Shown here: one piece after another, positions 1 to 11,450 of the stretch
How positions within the stretch are numbered: position 1 is the stretch's first letter
Layout of the letters: each line of letters begins with the position of its first letter
NCBI GenBank assembly: GCA_003008705.1
Contig: PDUO01000031.1
Span: 186,001-250,000, forward strand
Reading direction: 5' to 3'
Length of the DNA stretch: 64,000 bases
Origin: Pezicula radicicola
Taxonomy: Eukaryota; Ascomycota; Leotiomycetes; Helotiales; Dermateaceae
The notes under the pieces: model-generated
Seen by the model: only the letters and a program-made list of their open reading frames with translations
Told to the model about the DNA's origin: nothing
Database searches by the model: none
Made by a program: the position numbers and the translations under genes

Positions 1-945
1 CTCCAACCTACACGAACCAGCACATAGAACGGCACGGCAGCTATTGTCAACATCCCTGCAACTACAACAAACAGCAATGTCCACCGCCTATCCTGGGGAG
101 GGAGTTTCGCGTTTTTATAAACGGGGACGCCGACTGTAAAAACACCGAATAGTTGCATAATACTGCTTTGCAGAAGCCACCAGAAATCTGAGTCGTCAGG
201 CGAGCCAGGTTTATCATCTGACTTGGGCCAAGCAAATAGTGCCGGCACAAAGGCAAGCAAGACTACAATTCCAGTGAGCGCTATTAAGGTTGAGGTCCAC
301 TACAGAGTAATTATTCAGCGTTTGTTATATTTTGAGATGGTGCAGGTCCCTCCATACCTTAGATGTCAACTCTACATTTACTTCAGGCCTTCGAGCATGT
401 TGTCTCTTAGAATCGATTTGTTCGAGTGTTTTTGACCTTGGTAGTCAATACACGAATTATCAGGGCAGAAGGGGCTGAGCTAACCAGTTCAGAGTTCCTA
501 ATTGGGGTTCGTCGATGATGTCCTGCTGATAGTCCTGAAGGTATTCCGAGAGTGTATCAATCTTCTCCATTCGCTGTGCAACCGCCTCATACACCTTATC
601 AACCAACAAGCCCTTCGCTGCAGCTTTAGGCAAATAAATTGCAAAATTCATCGCCAAACCTACCAGCTTTTCGGCGAGCGCTATGGCTTCTATATAAGCA
701 TTAAATACCTCCCTATCGTTGCATTCAGTCGGGCATGCAATGACAAACTCGAGAGCTTCTGCAGTTTGCTCCAAGAATTTCAATGATGCCTTGCTGACAA
801 GACATTTTGTATGGCAATTACCGTATCCCCCCTCCTCAATGCCTCTTAACTCTTGCCTGATGCGGTCTCTTTCTAGGTTATCGATAGATAAATTAAACTG
901 GCCGTTGCCTGTTCCGGATAGAGCCAAATACTCGGAACCTGTCAC
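1..945 (-). CDS. Membrane protein of unknown function (partial, runs off left edge)
   Basis: Three exons can be joined on the minus strand: 945-485, 436-358 and 299 to beyond 1. The introns (437-484, donor GTTAGC, acceptor CCAAG; 300-357, donor GTATGG, acceptor CTGTAG) keep the frame open through every junction. The first part is helical and charged (LERDRIRQELRGIEEGG) with several Cys residues and no recognised domain. The last exon encodes two hydrophobic segments (IALTGIVVLLAFVPALFAW and LLFVVVAGMLTIAAVP) separated by an acidic loop and the stretch VYKNAKLPPQDRRWT, so the protein is probably membrane-anchored at its C-terminal side. The 5' end is not a real start: the frame opens just after TAG at 946-948, which looks like an acceptor, so upstream exons are likely missing. 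Family not recognised. Confidence 0.6.
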
Positions 946-2214
946 CTATTACGTAGGGAATTAGCGGCTGCTTTCTATATGGATGAACAATTGAAGGATC
1001 TAATGTACAAAGTCAAATGCAAGACGGTCAATGCTGAGCACGTGGATCGCAAGGAGTCGTAGGTTCGAACTTAGAGCCTCCTCTCCTGGCCTCGCAACAA
1101 TCTTCCATTTTTGCTCATCATGCTGTTGTATGCTGGAGGATGGATCTGAGCAAAGTAGTGAGGTTAGCCTCGCTTGTGTACAGATTTATATGCCACCATA
1201 CATAATTGTTGAAGGGCGTCTTTTCGACGTTCTTTCTTCGCCTTCTTCCTCGGCACGCTATCACCGGTTGTCGTGCTTGCGGACGCGCGTTGTAAACTAG
1301 AGGGGAGGCAAGCCGTGGTCAACAAATGTATTTCATGGAATTTTCTATAGGAAGCTTACGTCCTTTCCGGTTTTGTCACACGGCCTGACCTTGAATCTGT
1401 TGCAGGAACATCAATTTGCAAGCGTTGAGGAGTTGCAGGCTCCACTGGTTGCCGATTCTCGCCTGCGATGAGCCGTTAGCAGAAGTCTACGCAAGGCTGT
1501 CAACTTTAGAATAATGAATACCCTTGCAGCGCTCTAGAGCAGAAGGCACCTTAGATATCAAAGGCGTCATTGTCGGTTATATCAGTAGTAGCTCATGGAT
1601 CTACCTTGATGTAGGGCTGGAAATGTTGTCATTGTTCCGCCGTAAGTTCGGAATTCACGGATAAAGCTAGCGTTCACTCCCGTCATGTCGGCTTACTTAT
1701 CACGTGAGCTACGTAACCTGCTGCCTGAGAAATGTACCGGCTCCGTAGAACATTCTAGCTCTGAATTTCATCCTCTCCGTTGTGCTCTCCCTAGAGATTG
1801 GTTCTACTCTCCCTAATATTGCCGTATACCATCGACTTCGGGCATATCTCCGCCTGGTATTGCCATAAACCCATCAAATCAGGGATTTATATTATGTGAT
1901 ACAATAGAACTAATGCCGACTGCGGCGCTTATGACCGTCATTGTCTGTGAGTCCTTAGGCAACAATCTGAATCTCACGTGCGATAACCCAGAGCAGGCGA
2001 AGTAAGATACAGCTAGCTATAATATTGCTAGTGCGTCGAAATTGTGGGTTAAGCATAAAATATTGAGAGTTCGGTTCGTAAGTGCCACCGGCTTACAGAT
2101 GTTTCAACTTCCTTTCCTATACTTACTACTGCCTTATTCGTACCGCAATCCTCTCTATTACTGCGGTTCGAGATCGTGTTGCAGTCTATTCTGGAAAGCT
2201 GATTGCTTTGATTG
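946..2214. other. Gene-free stretch
   Basis: No convincing coding exon on either strand. It should contain the missing 5' exon(s) and promoter of the minus-strand gene to the left. A B-box-like AGGTTCGAAC occurs near 1062 but no tRNA cloverleaf can be folded around it. Confidence 0.4.
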
Positions 2215-2767
2215 ATGCATTCTAACGAAGGTGTCGACAAACTGGCAAAGGACACAATGCAAAAGGGTCATCGTCGAGCCTCAAAGGCGCCGGTGGATGA
2301 CCTCAGGCTACAATATCATGACAAAGAAGCCAGTAACCAGAACTATTCTAGTGCTGACCCAAGTGTCTTGGCTGTGTGGCTTAATAAAACTTTAATAGTT
2401 TACAAAGACGAAGCCGAAATCGAACCCGACTGGAAAATTGCAGCATGTAAGTTTCTTCAGGTACGGCAGAAAATCATGAGCCCGATTAATTTGTTTCGGT
2501 CATCATTGTGTAAAGTATGAGCTTGTGATATTGTTTTACCTAGAATCTGATGTGATCTCCTACATCTGAGCTAGGGGTTTCCCTGTATACGCTGATCCTT
2601 GTGCTACAATTCTTCTCTTCAAATTATCCACTTGTATCCACCTTGAGCCCCTAACATTTCCTCTTTCTTGCTTTCCAGGTACCCAGGCGTGTCTTGTTCC
2701 GATCGTGAAATCCTCCACTGTGTCTCAAATTCGAGCCGTCCCCTGTTACGGTGTGATTATTCTGTAA
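2215..2767 (+). CDS. Hypothetical two-exon small gene
   Basis: Exon 1 (2215-2446) starts at the first ATG of the frame and encodes a charged segment that includes KDTMQKGHRRASKAPVDD and VYKDEAEIEPDWKIAA. It ends at a GTAAGT donor. Intron 2447-2678 ends in a good CTAAC branch site followed by CTTTCCAG. Exon 2 (2679-2767) continues in phase and stops at TAA, giving 106 aa. The 232-bp intron is long for this genome and the product resembles nothing I recognise, so it may be a relic of a longer gene. Confidence 0.3.
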
Positions 2768-3373
2768 ACTCTTGTCAATGCCAAACTCGAGATTGGAGGT
2801 TATCTCAAGGACCTAGAAGAACGCCAACGTACCAGTAAACTTGTTGCTGTGCATATGGTGCTTATGGTGAACTCGTTGGACTTGGTTTTAGTGGGTGGTA
2901 AGCTGTCGCGAACGTTCCAAGCTGTGGTAAATATCCAAAGAAGGCTATAACGTTCTATACTAACGTGGCCGGGCTCATCAATTGACTTCATAACTATCTT
3001 TCAACCTCTACCCGAATCTTCTCCCCTTGGCTATTGACTCGGGTCTCTGCTGTGATAATCTGATATCCGCGAAACCTCCCATCAATCTTGAACATCGCTT
3101 TCATCAGCTACGATAGGCACTAACCGCTAGGACGTTCACGGGAAAATAAATACAATTTTTGGTGATGAAATTCTCGGTGTATGAAGGCAGGCAGTAGGCA
3201 GCACCATCGGTCCGCGATGACGACCTGCGCAATCTGACTCGTACGTAGCTCATCTGTTCTCAAGTCAGCCCAGCTCTTTCGTATACGAAAGTAGAAGATC
3301 CTCAAGGACTTACAACTAGAGCTTGGTTATGCTCGTCAGCGTGTACCTTTATAGGGTCTGTGTAGGATGGACC

Positions 3374-3424
3374 TGGACCCAACAAGAGCATGTCCGAATC
3401 TGCCCTGTGCTCTTGTTAGGTCCA
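3374..3424. repeat. 17-bp inverted repeat (potential hairpin)
   Basis: Arm 3374-3390 (TGGACCCAACAAGAGCA) and arm 3408-3424 are reverse complements with one mismatch, separated by 17 bases. No T-run or adjacent gene suggests a terminator. It may be the remnant of a small foldback element. Confidence 0.5.
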
Positions 3425-3454
3425 GAGTAGTCTCACACTGGCTAGGCTACCTGC

Positions 3455-3610
3455 GAAATAGCTGTCGAAGATGTTGAATGGCAAGGTTATTTGGGAGCAA
3501 CATGTGGGTGGCAAGTGGTGTTGTCTGTGTGGAACTAGTGTGCGGGAGAAAGCCAACTTGTAATAGGAGGACGAAAACGTAAATATTCCAGTAATTCAAC
3601 AGAAGATATA
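3455..3610 (-). repeat. Dispersed short repeat, copy c
   Basis: The reverse complement aligns along most of its length with the two adjacent copies at 10974-11320. Shared blocks include ACAACACCACTT, CCCA[CT]ATGTT and GCTCCC; the ends carry TGTTGAAT / ATTCAACA. No open frame is conserved across the copies, so it is better read as a non-coding short element (about 120-190 bp) than as a gene. Confidence 0.45.
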
Positions 3611-6479
3611 TAACGCCTTTACTCGTAAGCACTGTCTAAAATGGAGTCCATCCGCAAATGGTTTATCTTGATATTACTAAGTCCGCCGCACTTATTGGTC
3701 GATTGCTTTTGCTGTCGATGTCGTCGCCATATGGGTCAGTATTGGAAGTTTTGTGGGTGATATTCTTTGCTCAGAGATCGCGCGAGCTGAGTCTTTATAT
3801 TAGTTTCAGTATTTCAAAATCAAGACTCTTCATACCTCTGGTGGTCTTGACGAAAATACCAGCCCATGAGCTGGTTGTGTTCGTGTTCGTGGCAGGAGAT
3901 GTTCGTAAGGTCCACAGATCGCAAGAATTAAAATTGGGCTTCCTAAGCTCGTTGGGAAGGAGATGAGATTGTATGGGGAAGACGTCGGCTGTAAGAAGAA
4001 TTCTGGTCATGACCCAAAGGCCCATATACTCCGAGTGTCTCGTTGATCGTGAAGCAAACACTGAAACTGTGGCGAGACGGGCTGAAAGTGGGCAAGACGA
4101 CCGAGAGTAGAATGAATAAAGACACGCAAGTGCCTTTTGGTCGTAGCTGGTTATGTGAACAAGTGAGATGAAAGGATGCTGTTTCCAACTTTGAACAGAA
4201 ATGCCATCATGTGACGTAAGCGACTTAGCCGAAAAATTCAGGCTCGAAAGGGGGGATCGTCGCTAGTGGCTCAACGCGCTCCACACGTCTTCAAATGTCA
4301 AACTTCAAGAGCTAGACCTCAGATCAGACAAATACTTTCTCTCGAATTATACTGAAGTTCAGATGCCCAATTGCTACAAAGCCGATCTACAATACCTCTT
4401 GCGTGTATCAACATCCCGACAATCGAAGACAAGCAGATTGTCTGATGCACATTAGAACGCCTGCGATTAGAAAGAAGAATGGTCATCAGACCCTCCAAGA
4501 GCTCTTTAGTAAGTTTAGGAACTCTCCTAGTTAATCATTCCTCTGCGCTGTCCACGCGTCAGTCCCCACTCCCTTTCCTTCTCTTATTAAGGTTCTTGGG
4601 TCTATGGAGATTTTTTGCGCGTTGTGACTAGTAGCAGTCCCGTCAACGTTAATATTCCTTTGAATGATAGCGTTTCTGGTCTTGACAGCTACTGCTAGAG
4701 ACAAGGCTGCTATTGGAGCGCATGGTCATGAAGATGGACAATGAATGAACGAGTCCTGGTTGGGACAAAAAAGCCAAGTTGGCCAACCGCTCGAGAAACA
4801 TCGGCTGATCTTAAGTAGAAGATATAACAGAAGATCGTCAAGCTCTCAGCTTCCTCCATCAGGCAACAAACCCTAATAGACTGGCTTCTATCCGCACCAT
4901 CGCCCTCTCCCTCCAAGAACTTGCTCCGATATCGAGGGCGATGGGGGCGATCCTAACATTCACTGTTCTCGGCGCATGACCCGGTCTTGAAAATCTCCAC
5001 CTTATCAGGAAGACCAGGTATGGACTCCCAAAAATTAAAATTCCAAAATTTCCTGCTTCTCATCAACTTACAACCTTTCTTCTCAAGCCTGGTTATGAAG
5101 ACCGCAGGACAACTTGAGGTTTTCGCAGCCTCGGACTTGTTTCGTGTCGGGAAAGATGCCAAAATTACAGCCGGTACGATTATTCTCCACCTAAACATCC
5201 ATTCATGGTTCCGCTAACACGTGTGAAGGCTACTTTACCAGCGATTGGCGATCACCGAGCACATCCATATTGACCCTGCTTGGACTGCTTTGGTTCCTCC
5301 ATGTGTTATCGAGGCTCCGCCTGTTCCAGCGCAAATTTTGACAGAAAGATTACACAGTCATAATTCCCCATGCAATCTACACTGTCGCACCACAACTACT
5401 AAGTTTATGTTGGGTTCAGCATGAAGCCTAAGGCATACATTCACAAGGAGGCTGGTCTCGGAAAGGTATCAAAAGGCGGGGGAAACTGGGTTGGAATACG
5501 TTGGGAATAAAGAAGCTACTTCATGCGGATTGTTCAAGTATTTGGAGACTACAAAGGTTATATGGTGTTTGTGGGGTATAACTATATTGGTTAAAACGCT
5601 GTATTAAAATGGAGTCGCTTTTAAGGGGATTTCCAACATTCCTGACGCTCTCTGGTATTTGGTGAAGAATCACTGATAGGTTATTGCATACAGGCTTTGG
5701 AAGGAAATAATTAGGACTACCATTATCCAAAATCCCATAATAGAACCCATAAACTAGACCTACTTCTCTCAAGTAATCGAAGGCAGATCAGAATGCCAAC
5801 GCAAAAGTTTGAGCGTAGCAACAGAACAAACTATGTTGCTTTTGCCTCTCAGTAGTCCTACTTTAGATTATTTTTATACATTGTTAACACGCACCATACT
5901 TGCATATATCTCATTAGACTTAAATCTGAAAGTGATTGCAGTGCACTTTAAGAAGGAGCTAGACACTACATCCCTTGAAAGTTAGATATTTCTGAGATCG
6001 AACACTCTTTGCAAGGAGAATAGAGTTTACTGTGAAGACAATATCAACTTTACTTGCAACATTGAAAAATTTACTAAATACTCTTGCAATTACTATGCTG
6101 CCTGTTAAAATTCGATCCTACTCTAGCAAAACTTTCATCACTTATACTTTTTCACATCATTTCCTGTATTTTTTCTATCGTATTCGGCAATAAAGGGGCG
6201 GATCCGAATACGCCCCTTTTGCAAAGCATTCTCACATTGCTGCGCCATTGCCTTCATTACAGATTCACAAGTTTAGACATGGCTTTTGTTACCCCTGCTG
6301 TAGTAAGTCCAACATACTTATAATCAGTGCGTGAAAGTTCAAAGGGAATATAACTAGGTAGCTTACGGTTATCATTAGTGCTACTGCACCTTTCGTATTG
6401 CTAAGATTACCGATGTAGGATAATCCGACAATGTGCGCAGGAGTAGCTGATATTTTGAGTTATCTAAATAGTCTCAGCG

Positions 6480-6726
6480 ACCCAAAGCAAGTCAGTTTCC
6501 AAAATTAACTTAGTTACTCAGATCATCTTAGTTACCCAAACTAGATTAGTCGAATTCAGTTTTTCAAATTCCCAATGAACCAGTTACCTAAATTAATTTG
6601 GTCACCCAAAACAAGTGAGTTACCCAAAACAAGTGAGTTACCCAAAATAAGTGAGTTACCCAAATCAAGTCCGTTACCCAAATCAAGTCCGTTACCCAAA
6701 TCAACTTGGTTACTCAAGATGTCTAG
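6480..6726. repeat. 18-bp minisatellite
   Basis: Eight head-to-tail 18-bp units run from 6583 to 6726, the clearest being GTTACCCAAATCAAGTCC (6655-6672 and 6673-6690). Degenerate units precede them from about 6490. Because 18 is a multiple of three, a minus-strand frame reads a hexapeptide repeat (LGNSLV-like), but there is no gene context. Related units recur at 7559-7594, inside the intron of the kinase-fold gene (about 32500-32560) and at about 39790-39850. Confidence 0.8.
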
Positions 6727-7008
6727 TTGATAATTAGTTATTGTTTCAACGTCTCGTTTGCTCGTCTTCCATTGTCGAGCTTCTAAGCTACTCACTAACT
6801 ATTGTCGGCGCCTGTAAACCGTGATACGACAATAGCAGACAGCTGCGAATAGGAACTATCACTCTCCTGGCGCTATAAATCTGAAAACCAAGGTAAGAGA
6901 TTCTTGCTAATTCGAACAACATTGCCAAAAAAGTTCTCGTTGTTAACTTCGATTCACTACCAAATCAAAACCTCAAATCTCTCAATCCAACCCACCAAAC
7001 CTCCCAAA

Positions 7009-7434
7009 ATGGAAGACTTTCGACCAACCAACCTCCTTCCTCTCTCAGAAACAGCCGTTGAGACGCGCTTCCCTCGTGCCAAGGTTCAAACTCACTACCG
7101 GCAGCTCCTCCGTGCCCTCGGCACCGACTTCGAATCGCTCCACCGCCTCCTTCTCTCTCTACCCCACATCAACAACATGGACGCCCTAGTGGCACAAAAG
7201 CGCCGCCTCCGGGCGAAGATCGATCGCACCGTTTTGCTGGTGGAGGCTTGGGATCTCGGTTTTGTAGGACGGATTTTCCTTTACGGCCTTTGGGCACGAA
7301 TTCAGACGGTTTTGGAGGAGCTGCTCGTGGCAGCGGAGGAGCCACTTGGTGGCGTGCGGGACGATATGGACGTCACGGTTGCGGAACTGGTGGCCCTCGA
7401 GGACGATATTTTGGCGGAGTTGGCAGGTTTTTAA
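7009..7434 (+). CDS. Orphan 141-aa protein
   Basis: Intronless frame with a clean fungal start context (CCCAAAATGG). The coding stretch is markedly richer in G+C than the AT-rich flanks. The protein is mostly helical: N-terminal Arg-rich part (FPRAKVQTHYRQLLRALG), a central segment VLLVEAWDLGFVGRIFLYGL and an acidic tail. It has no signal peptide, no clear membrane segment and no domain I recognise. A decayed copy of the central segment lies at 9026-9169, and the 3' flank is also repeated downstream, so this is the only intact member of a local tandem duplication. Function unknown; a lineage-specific gene is the likeliest reading. Confidence 0.6.
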   Translation: MEDFRPTNLLPLSETAVETRFPRAKVQTHYRQLLRALGTDFESLHRLLLSLPHINNMDALVAQKRRLRAKIDRTVLLVEAWDLGFVGRIFLYGLWARIQTVLEELLVAAEEPLGGVRDDMDVTVAELVALEDDILAELAGF

Positions 7435-7439
7435 GTGGA

Positions 7440-8640
7440 AATAGAGAAACTAGCTTCGGCTAGTGTGGTTTTACCATACTGGAGATCAATGGAATCACTG
7501 TCCGATCTGTGCGTTAATCTCATGATATGGAATATATGAACTGAGTGATCCGAATCAACTGGGCAACCCAGAACAAGTCAGTTACCCAAATCCAGGATTA
7601 CCGACAGCTCAATTCTGGTTTTTGGTCAAGCAACACCTACTTTATAACTTGACAACAAGAAAAATCTTGACAAGTCTGAAAGGACCTCAAAGCAAACTGT
7701 TTTTAAATTCCCGAAGAAGGTAGTGTTTAGTTGAACCCAACGACATGAGCTGGAGATGGACCTTGTCAGTTGGATTTGTGGATGTTTCTGACTTTACGGG
7801 TGTTTTTTAGCCGGTTTGATAGACAGTAAGGACATTTTTGGTGTTGGGTTGAAATTAGTCTCTGATTACGGGTTTCTTCTACTTGAGGTGTGAGTTCTTA
7901 AGATTGAAATGTTAGCAGCATTGAATTAAAGCTGCCCCTAATCTACATATCAAGTATCATTGTCCCAAAAATCACTGAATTCCAAGATCTAGAGTATATA
8001 TTGCTCACTATGGAAATCTTCTAATGCTAAGAACTGTGTAGTTCGTAACCTATTAGGGGCAATTAGAAGAAATTTTAGAAAAGCCGGAACTGCAAGTTTA
8101 GGAAAAGGGTGATAGGGCGAGGGAGTAACTAGGAATCACTTTGGAAAAGTTGGAGGGTTTTATGATGGAAATGGCTGGGGAAATAGCACGTGTTTGAGTA
8201 TTAAGGTAGAATGAGACTACTCACAGCTAGATATCCATGGATCACTTCCGATCAGTCCCTTAACCTCATTAACATGTCAACCGAGTGACCAAAACCAACT
8301 AGAGAACGCAGGAATACTTACTTGGTAACTTGACAAGATATATATTGACAAACCTTCAGAGATCTTAGACTTTTTAGACTACAAGTCTTGCGAAACGTAG
8401 TGTTTGGCCGAAGCCACGGAAATGGGAAGCAGATGGGCTCGACAAAAGACATCCCTTCGTCTCCGTCTCGGAGACTAGCTTTTGGAGCAATTGAGAGGTT
8501 TTTATTTGTATAATTAGCAACAAGGAATTACAAGTCAGTCGAGGAGGTTGTTGGGTTGGAAGCTCTTTACCATTAACATCACCTTATATCTAAGATGCGA
8601 GTTTGTAGCAGTGAAGATTTTGAGGTGTAGACTTGATGAA
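7440..8640. repeat. Diverged tandem duplication of the orphan gene's 3' flank
   Basis: Segments 7440-7940 and 8150-8640 align with the same block order: ATCAATGGAATCACT / ATCCATGGATCACTT; an AACTTGACAA block followed by TTGACAA; GTAGTGTTT; and TGTTGGGTTG followed by a GAGGTGT block. A shorter third copy of the TTGACAA block is near 9238-9265. The second unit has lost any recognisable coding part. Confidence 0.55.
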
Positions 8641-9025
8641 GATGAAATGCTTTATTTCCCTTTCTAGTTGAGATCGAGTTCGTTAATTCCCTGTAATGCA
8701 TTATTTTACTAAATCTAGAACATAACCACCACTCGAACTTGAACCGTTTTCACTTCAAAGAATGAAACAACTGCACAATATTTCTCTAACTTATATTATC
8801 CCCAAATCCTATATTACATAAATATATCAGCATCCTATCTTTTCACTTTCTATTCTCTAGTTTCGATAGTTGAAATACAGTTAAGTGAGAATCTATCTAC
8901 AACATCCCACATAAGTTATACCCGGTTATCGATTATAAATGCCACACGTAATTTGGGAACAAATATATAGGCTCCTCTCATTGAGGAAATTTTAAAAGAC
9001 TAAATAACTATGCAACATGTAGTTC

Positions 9026-9169
9026 ATGATACAAACTCAGAAAACCTTGTTGATGGAAGCATGGGATCTTGGTTTTATTGGACGAGTTTTCCTTTACGAG
9101 ATTGTTGCTCAGATTCAAAAACAAATTGTGGCTGTTCTCAGGACACTCTGGGCACTGCAGAGCAACTGA
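9026..9169 (+). pseudogene. Relic copy of the 7009-7434 orphan gene
   Basis: The 47-codon frame includes LLMEAWDLGFIGRVFLYEI, which matches LLVEAWDLGFVGRIFLYGL of the intact gene, then diverges and stops. The N-terminal half and acidic tail of the parent are missing, and base composition has drifted towards AT. It is followed by the repeated TTGACAA flank, which supports a whole-locus duplication rather than convergence. Confidence 0.65.
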
Positions 9170-9449
9170 AATTCCTGAGATGACAAGCCTTCCTTTGAAA
9201 ATAGACCTAGATGAGCCTCCTAGTATCACTCACACTGTAACTTAACAACAAAAGATTCATTGACAAGACTCATGGAGACTTGGGCTTTCGAAGGAGATTC
9301 TATTTTAGAGGGAGAAGTACGTAAAATCTTTGCCAAGGAAAGAATTCTTCACCATGAGAGAATATATCGGGCATATCTACCGGTACTTCGTGTCCAGTCC
9401 AAGCACGGAGAACTCCTGAATCTCTTCAATATATGTGCTCGATGAACCT

Positions 9450-10973
9450 GTCAGCAGGCTCGATCCTGAGTAGTGTAGTGCGTTTACATATTCTTTGGTA
9501 ACTCATCGTGTCGTACAGTTTCTTAGCTTACATTTATATTTTTTCTTCGCCGGAGTGCTTTCTGTTAGTATGCTAGACGGTGAGAATCTAGTAACAGTTG
9601 GAATATCGAATTTTGGAGGATTGTGGATGTGTCGGAATACGCTCGTTTTGGGAGGCTTGAGAGCTTGGAAATGGAGAATGCTGCCGTAAATTAAAATAAA
9701 GCCTTTCCAGATTTTAGTAATATCAACTCCAAGTAACCTCAGCATAATACTACTCAAAAGATTTAGGAAATAGTACTCACGTTGGGAAATTTACCCATAT
9801 CTTCATTTTCTAAATCTCTTCCTGTCTTAGTCTATCTAATATCTCGCATCTCTAAATGTGAACTCAGAACATAGTATATACCATAGCTGTTATAAACAAA
9901 ATTGTGGAAAGCTTCAACATTAGTGCTTGACCTTTTATCTTTCATACATTGCCAGCCCAATCGGCGCACTCTGTAAACTGCTCCACAACTAAAATCTCAA
10001 AGTAACTTATCAGGGGGTGCTCTTCAATCTATCCCTCCTATTCTAATCCTATCTCATCCTTGATCTACCCCAAAGCCTGGTATTGATTGATCTGTAAAGT
10101 TGTGCTCTTGGCAAGGAGTTATGTGATGTTGATGTTGAAGAAAAGGGTTTCTCTAGTATTTGTTGATATGTGATATGTTAGTGACAGATATTTAAGTGAA
10201 GGTTATGTGCACATCAAGTAGTTCAGTGAGTACCTACATGCTACTCTTACCTTTGTCCTTTGTCATCATGGTAATGATCAAGCGCATGGCAGCGGCGGAG
10301 CGCAAACGACAAGAAAATACGGATTTGTGAATATAGACATAAATTGGTATCCATGATTTTTGCACTTCTTGTTTTGCTTGAATCCCTCGCTGCTGGCTTG
10401 ATACACCTCTTGGAAATATCCGAGATATGACCGTGTCGATGTCTTATATCCTCACTCTCAAATTCTATGCACGTACAACCATGGTGGCCGGCAATTGAGC
10501 AATACTCGTCTGATGCAAATTATGGAAGTCTTGATATCCCTTGGACTTGTGCAAGTATCGAGTTCTTTTCCAGACTGTGTAATTTCAAGCACGCGGGCCT
10601 GAACCATCAAATCAGCTTGAGCGACCGCAGCATGAGGGATAAACAACTAGGGCTTTCTTACACGAAAATGTTCTTGCGGTACAAGACAACGCAACAAGAT
10701 GCAGAAGTGCAATTATGTAATGATAGCAAGCCACCATTCTTTGTTAGTGACTGGCAGATCCAGCATTTACCGGCGTACCTCGAACTCGTTGCTTGCCGCC
10801 CGAACTCTTCAAGTGCAAATGAGTAAGAGATCAACCGGTTGTATCTGTAGGAAGTTCTGGTTAACTGACATGTCCGTCTTGAGATTCTCCAGTAGTGTTG
10901 AGAGTTGGAACTCCAAGATGCCGAATGGCCCAGTTACAATCTGAATATTCTACAGAGGGGTTGTGGCATATTG
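9450..10973. other. Gene-free stretch
   Basis: No supported gene. A 119-codon frame starts at 10467, but it overlaps competing frames on both strands and shows no splice-site or domain support. Confidence 0.35.
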
Positions 10974-11320
10974 AGTGTTGAATTATGGAAATAGCTATGT
11001 GACCGTCCTCTATAAGTAGGCTATTTCGAGTTCCCTTTGTCCCTCACAGAATACAACGCCTTTGCCTACCCATATGTTGCTCCCAAATTACAATTATCTG
11101 CCCTGGTCGCCATTGGCTTCAAAGGCAACAAAGTCTACCCTGTGTTCATCTATTCAACAGTCTTTGTCTGCCTAAAGAGTCTATTGAACATATGGAATTG
11201 TTATGTCCATCCCCCACAAGTAGGTCCATTTCCACACATTCATTCTTTACAGAATACAACACCACTTTGCCAACCCATATGTTACTGCTCCCTAAACAAC
11301 CGTTCCATTCAATAGAGTCT
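10974..11320 (+). repeat. Dispersed short repeat, copies a and b in tandem
   Basis: Copy a (about 10974-11165) and copy b (about 11172-11320) share TTGAA-TATGGAA, TATGT, AAGTAGG, ACAGAATACAAC and CCCATATGTT in the same order. Copy b is bounded by AAAGAGTCTATTGAA and its near-perfect reverse complement, like terminal inverted repeats. A third copy lies inverted at 3455-3610. A small non-autonomous element family is the likeliest explanation. Confidence 0.5.
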
Positions 11321-11450
11321 TTGTGCTTTTGATGAAAGATGGTGAGCACGAGGTCTCCGGCATCACTGGAAACCGAATTGGCGGTTTGAGGTAGGCTCAA
11401 TCCCTCTGGCGTTTCTTGATGAACAGTATGCATGGGAAGTGCAGTTGAGG

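Larger units (their letters stand above)
2768..6479. other. Gene-poor stretch with small repeats
   Basis: Only short, overlapping open frames in several phases; none shows a domain, a good start context or consistent splice sites. It contains the inverted repeat at 3374-3424 and one copy of a dispersed short repeat at 3455-3610. The rest looks like degraded non-coding DNA. Confidence 0.4.

Noticed and set aside
1015..1085. tRNA-like segment with AGGTTCGAAC
   Set aside because: The T-arm stem does not pair, the acceptor stem is absent and no A-box is in place.
6556..6795. Minus-strand frame with LGNSLV hexapeptide repeat
   Set aside because: It is an automatic result of an 18-bp tandem repeat (multiple of three); no start context, promoter or conserved flanks.
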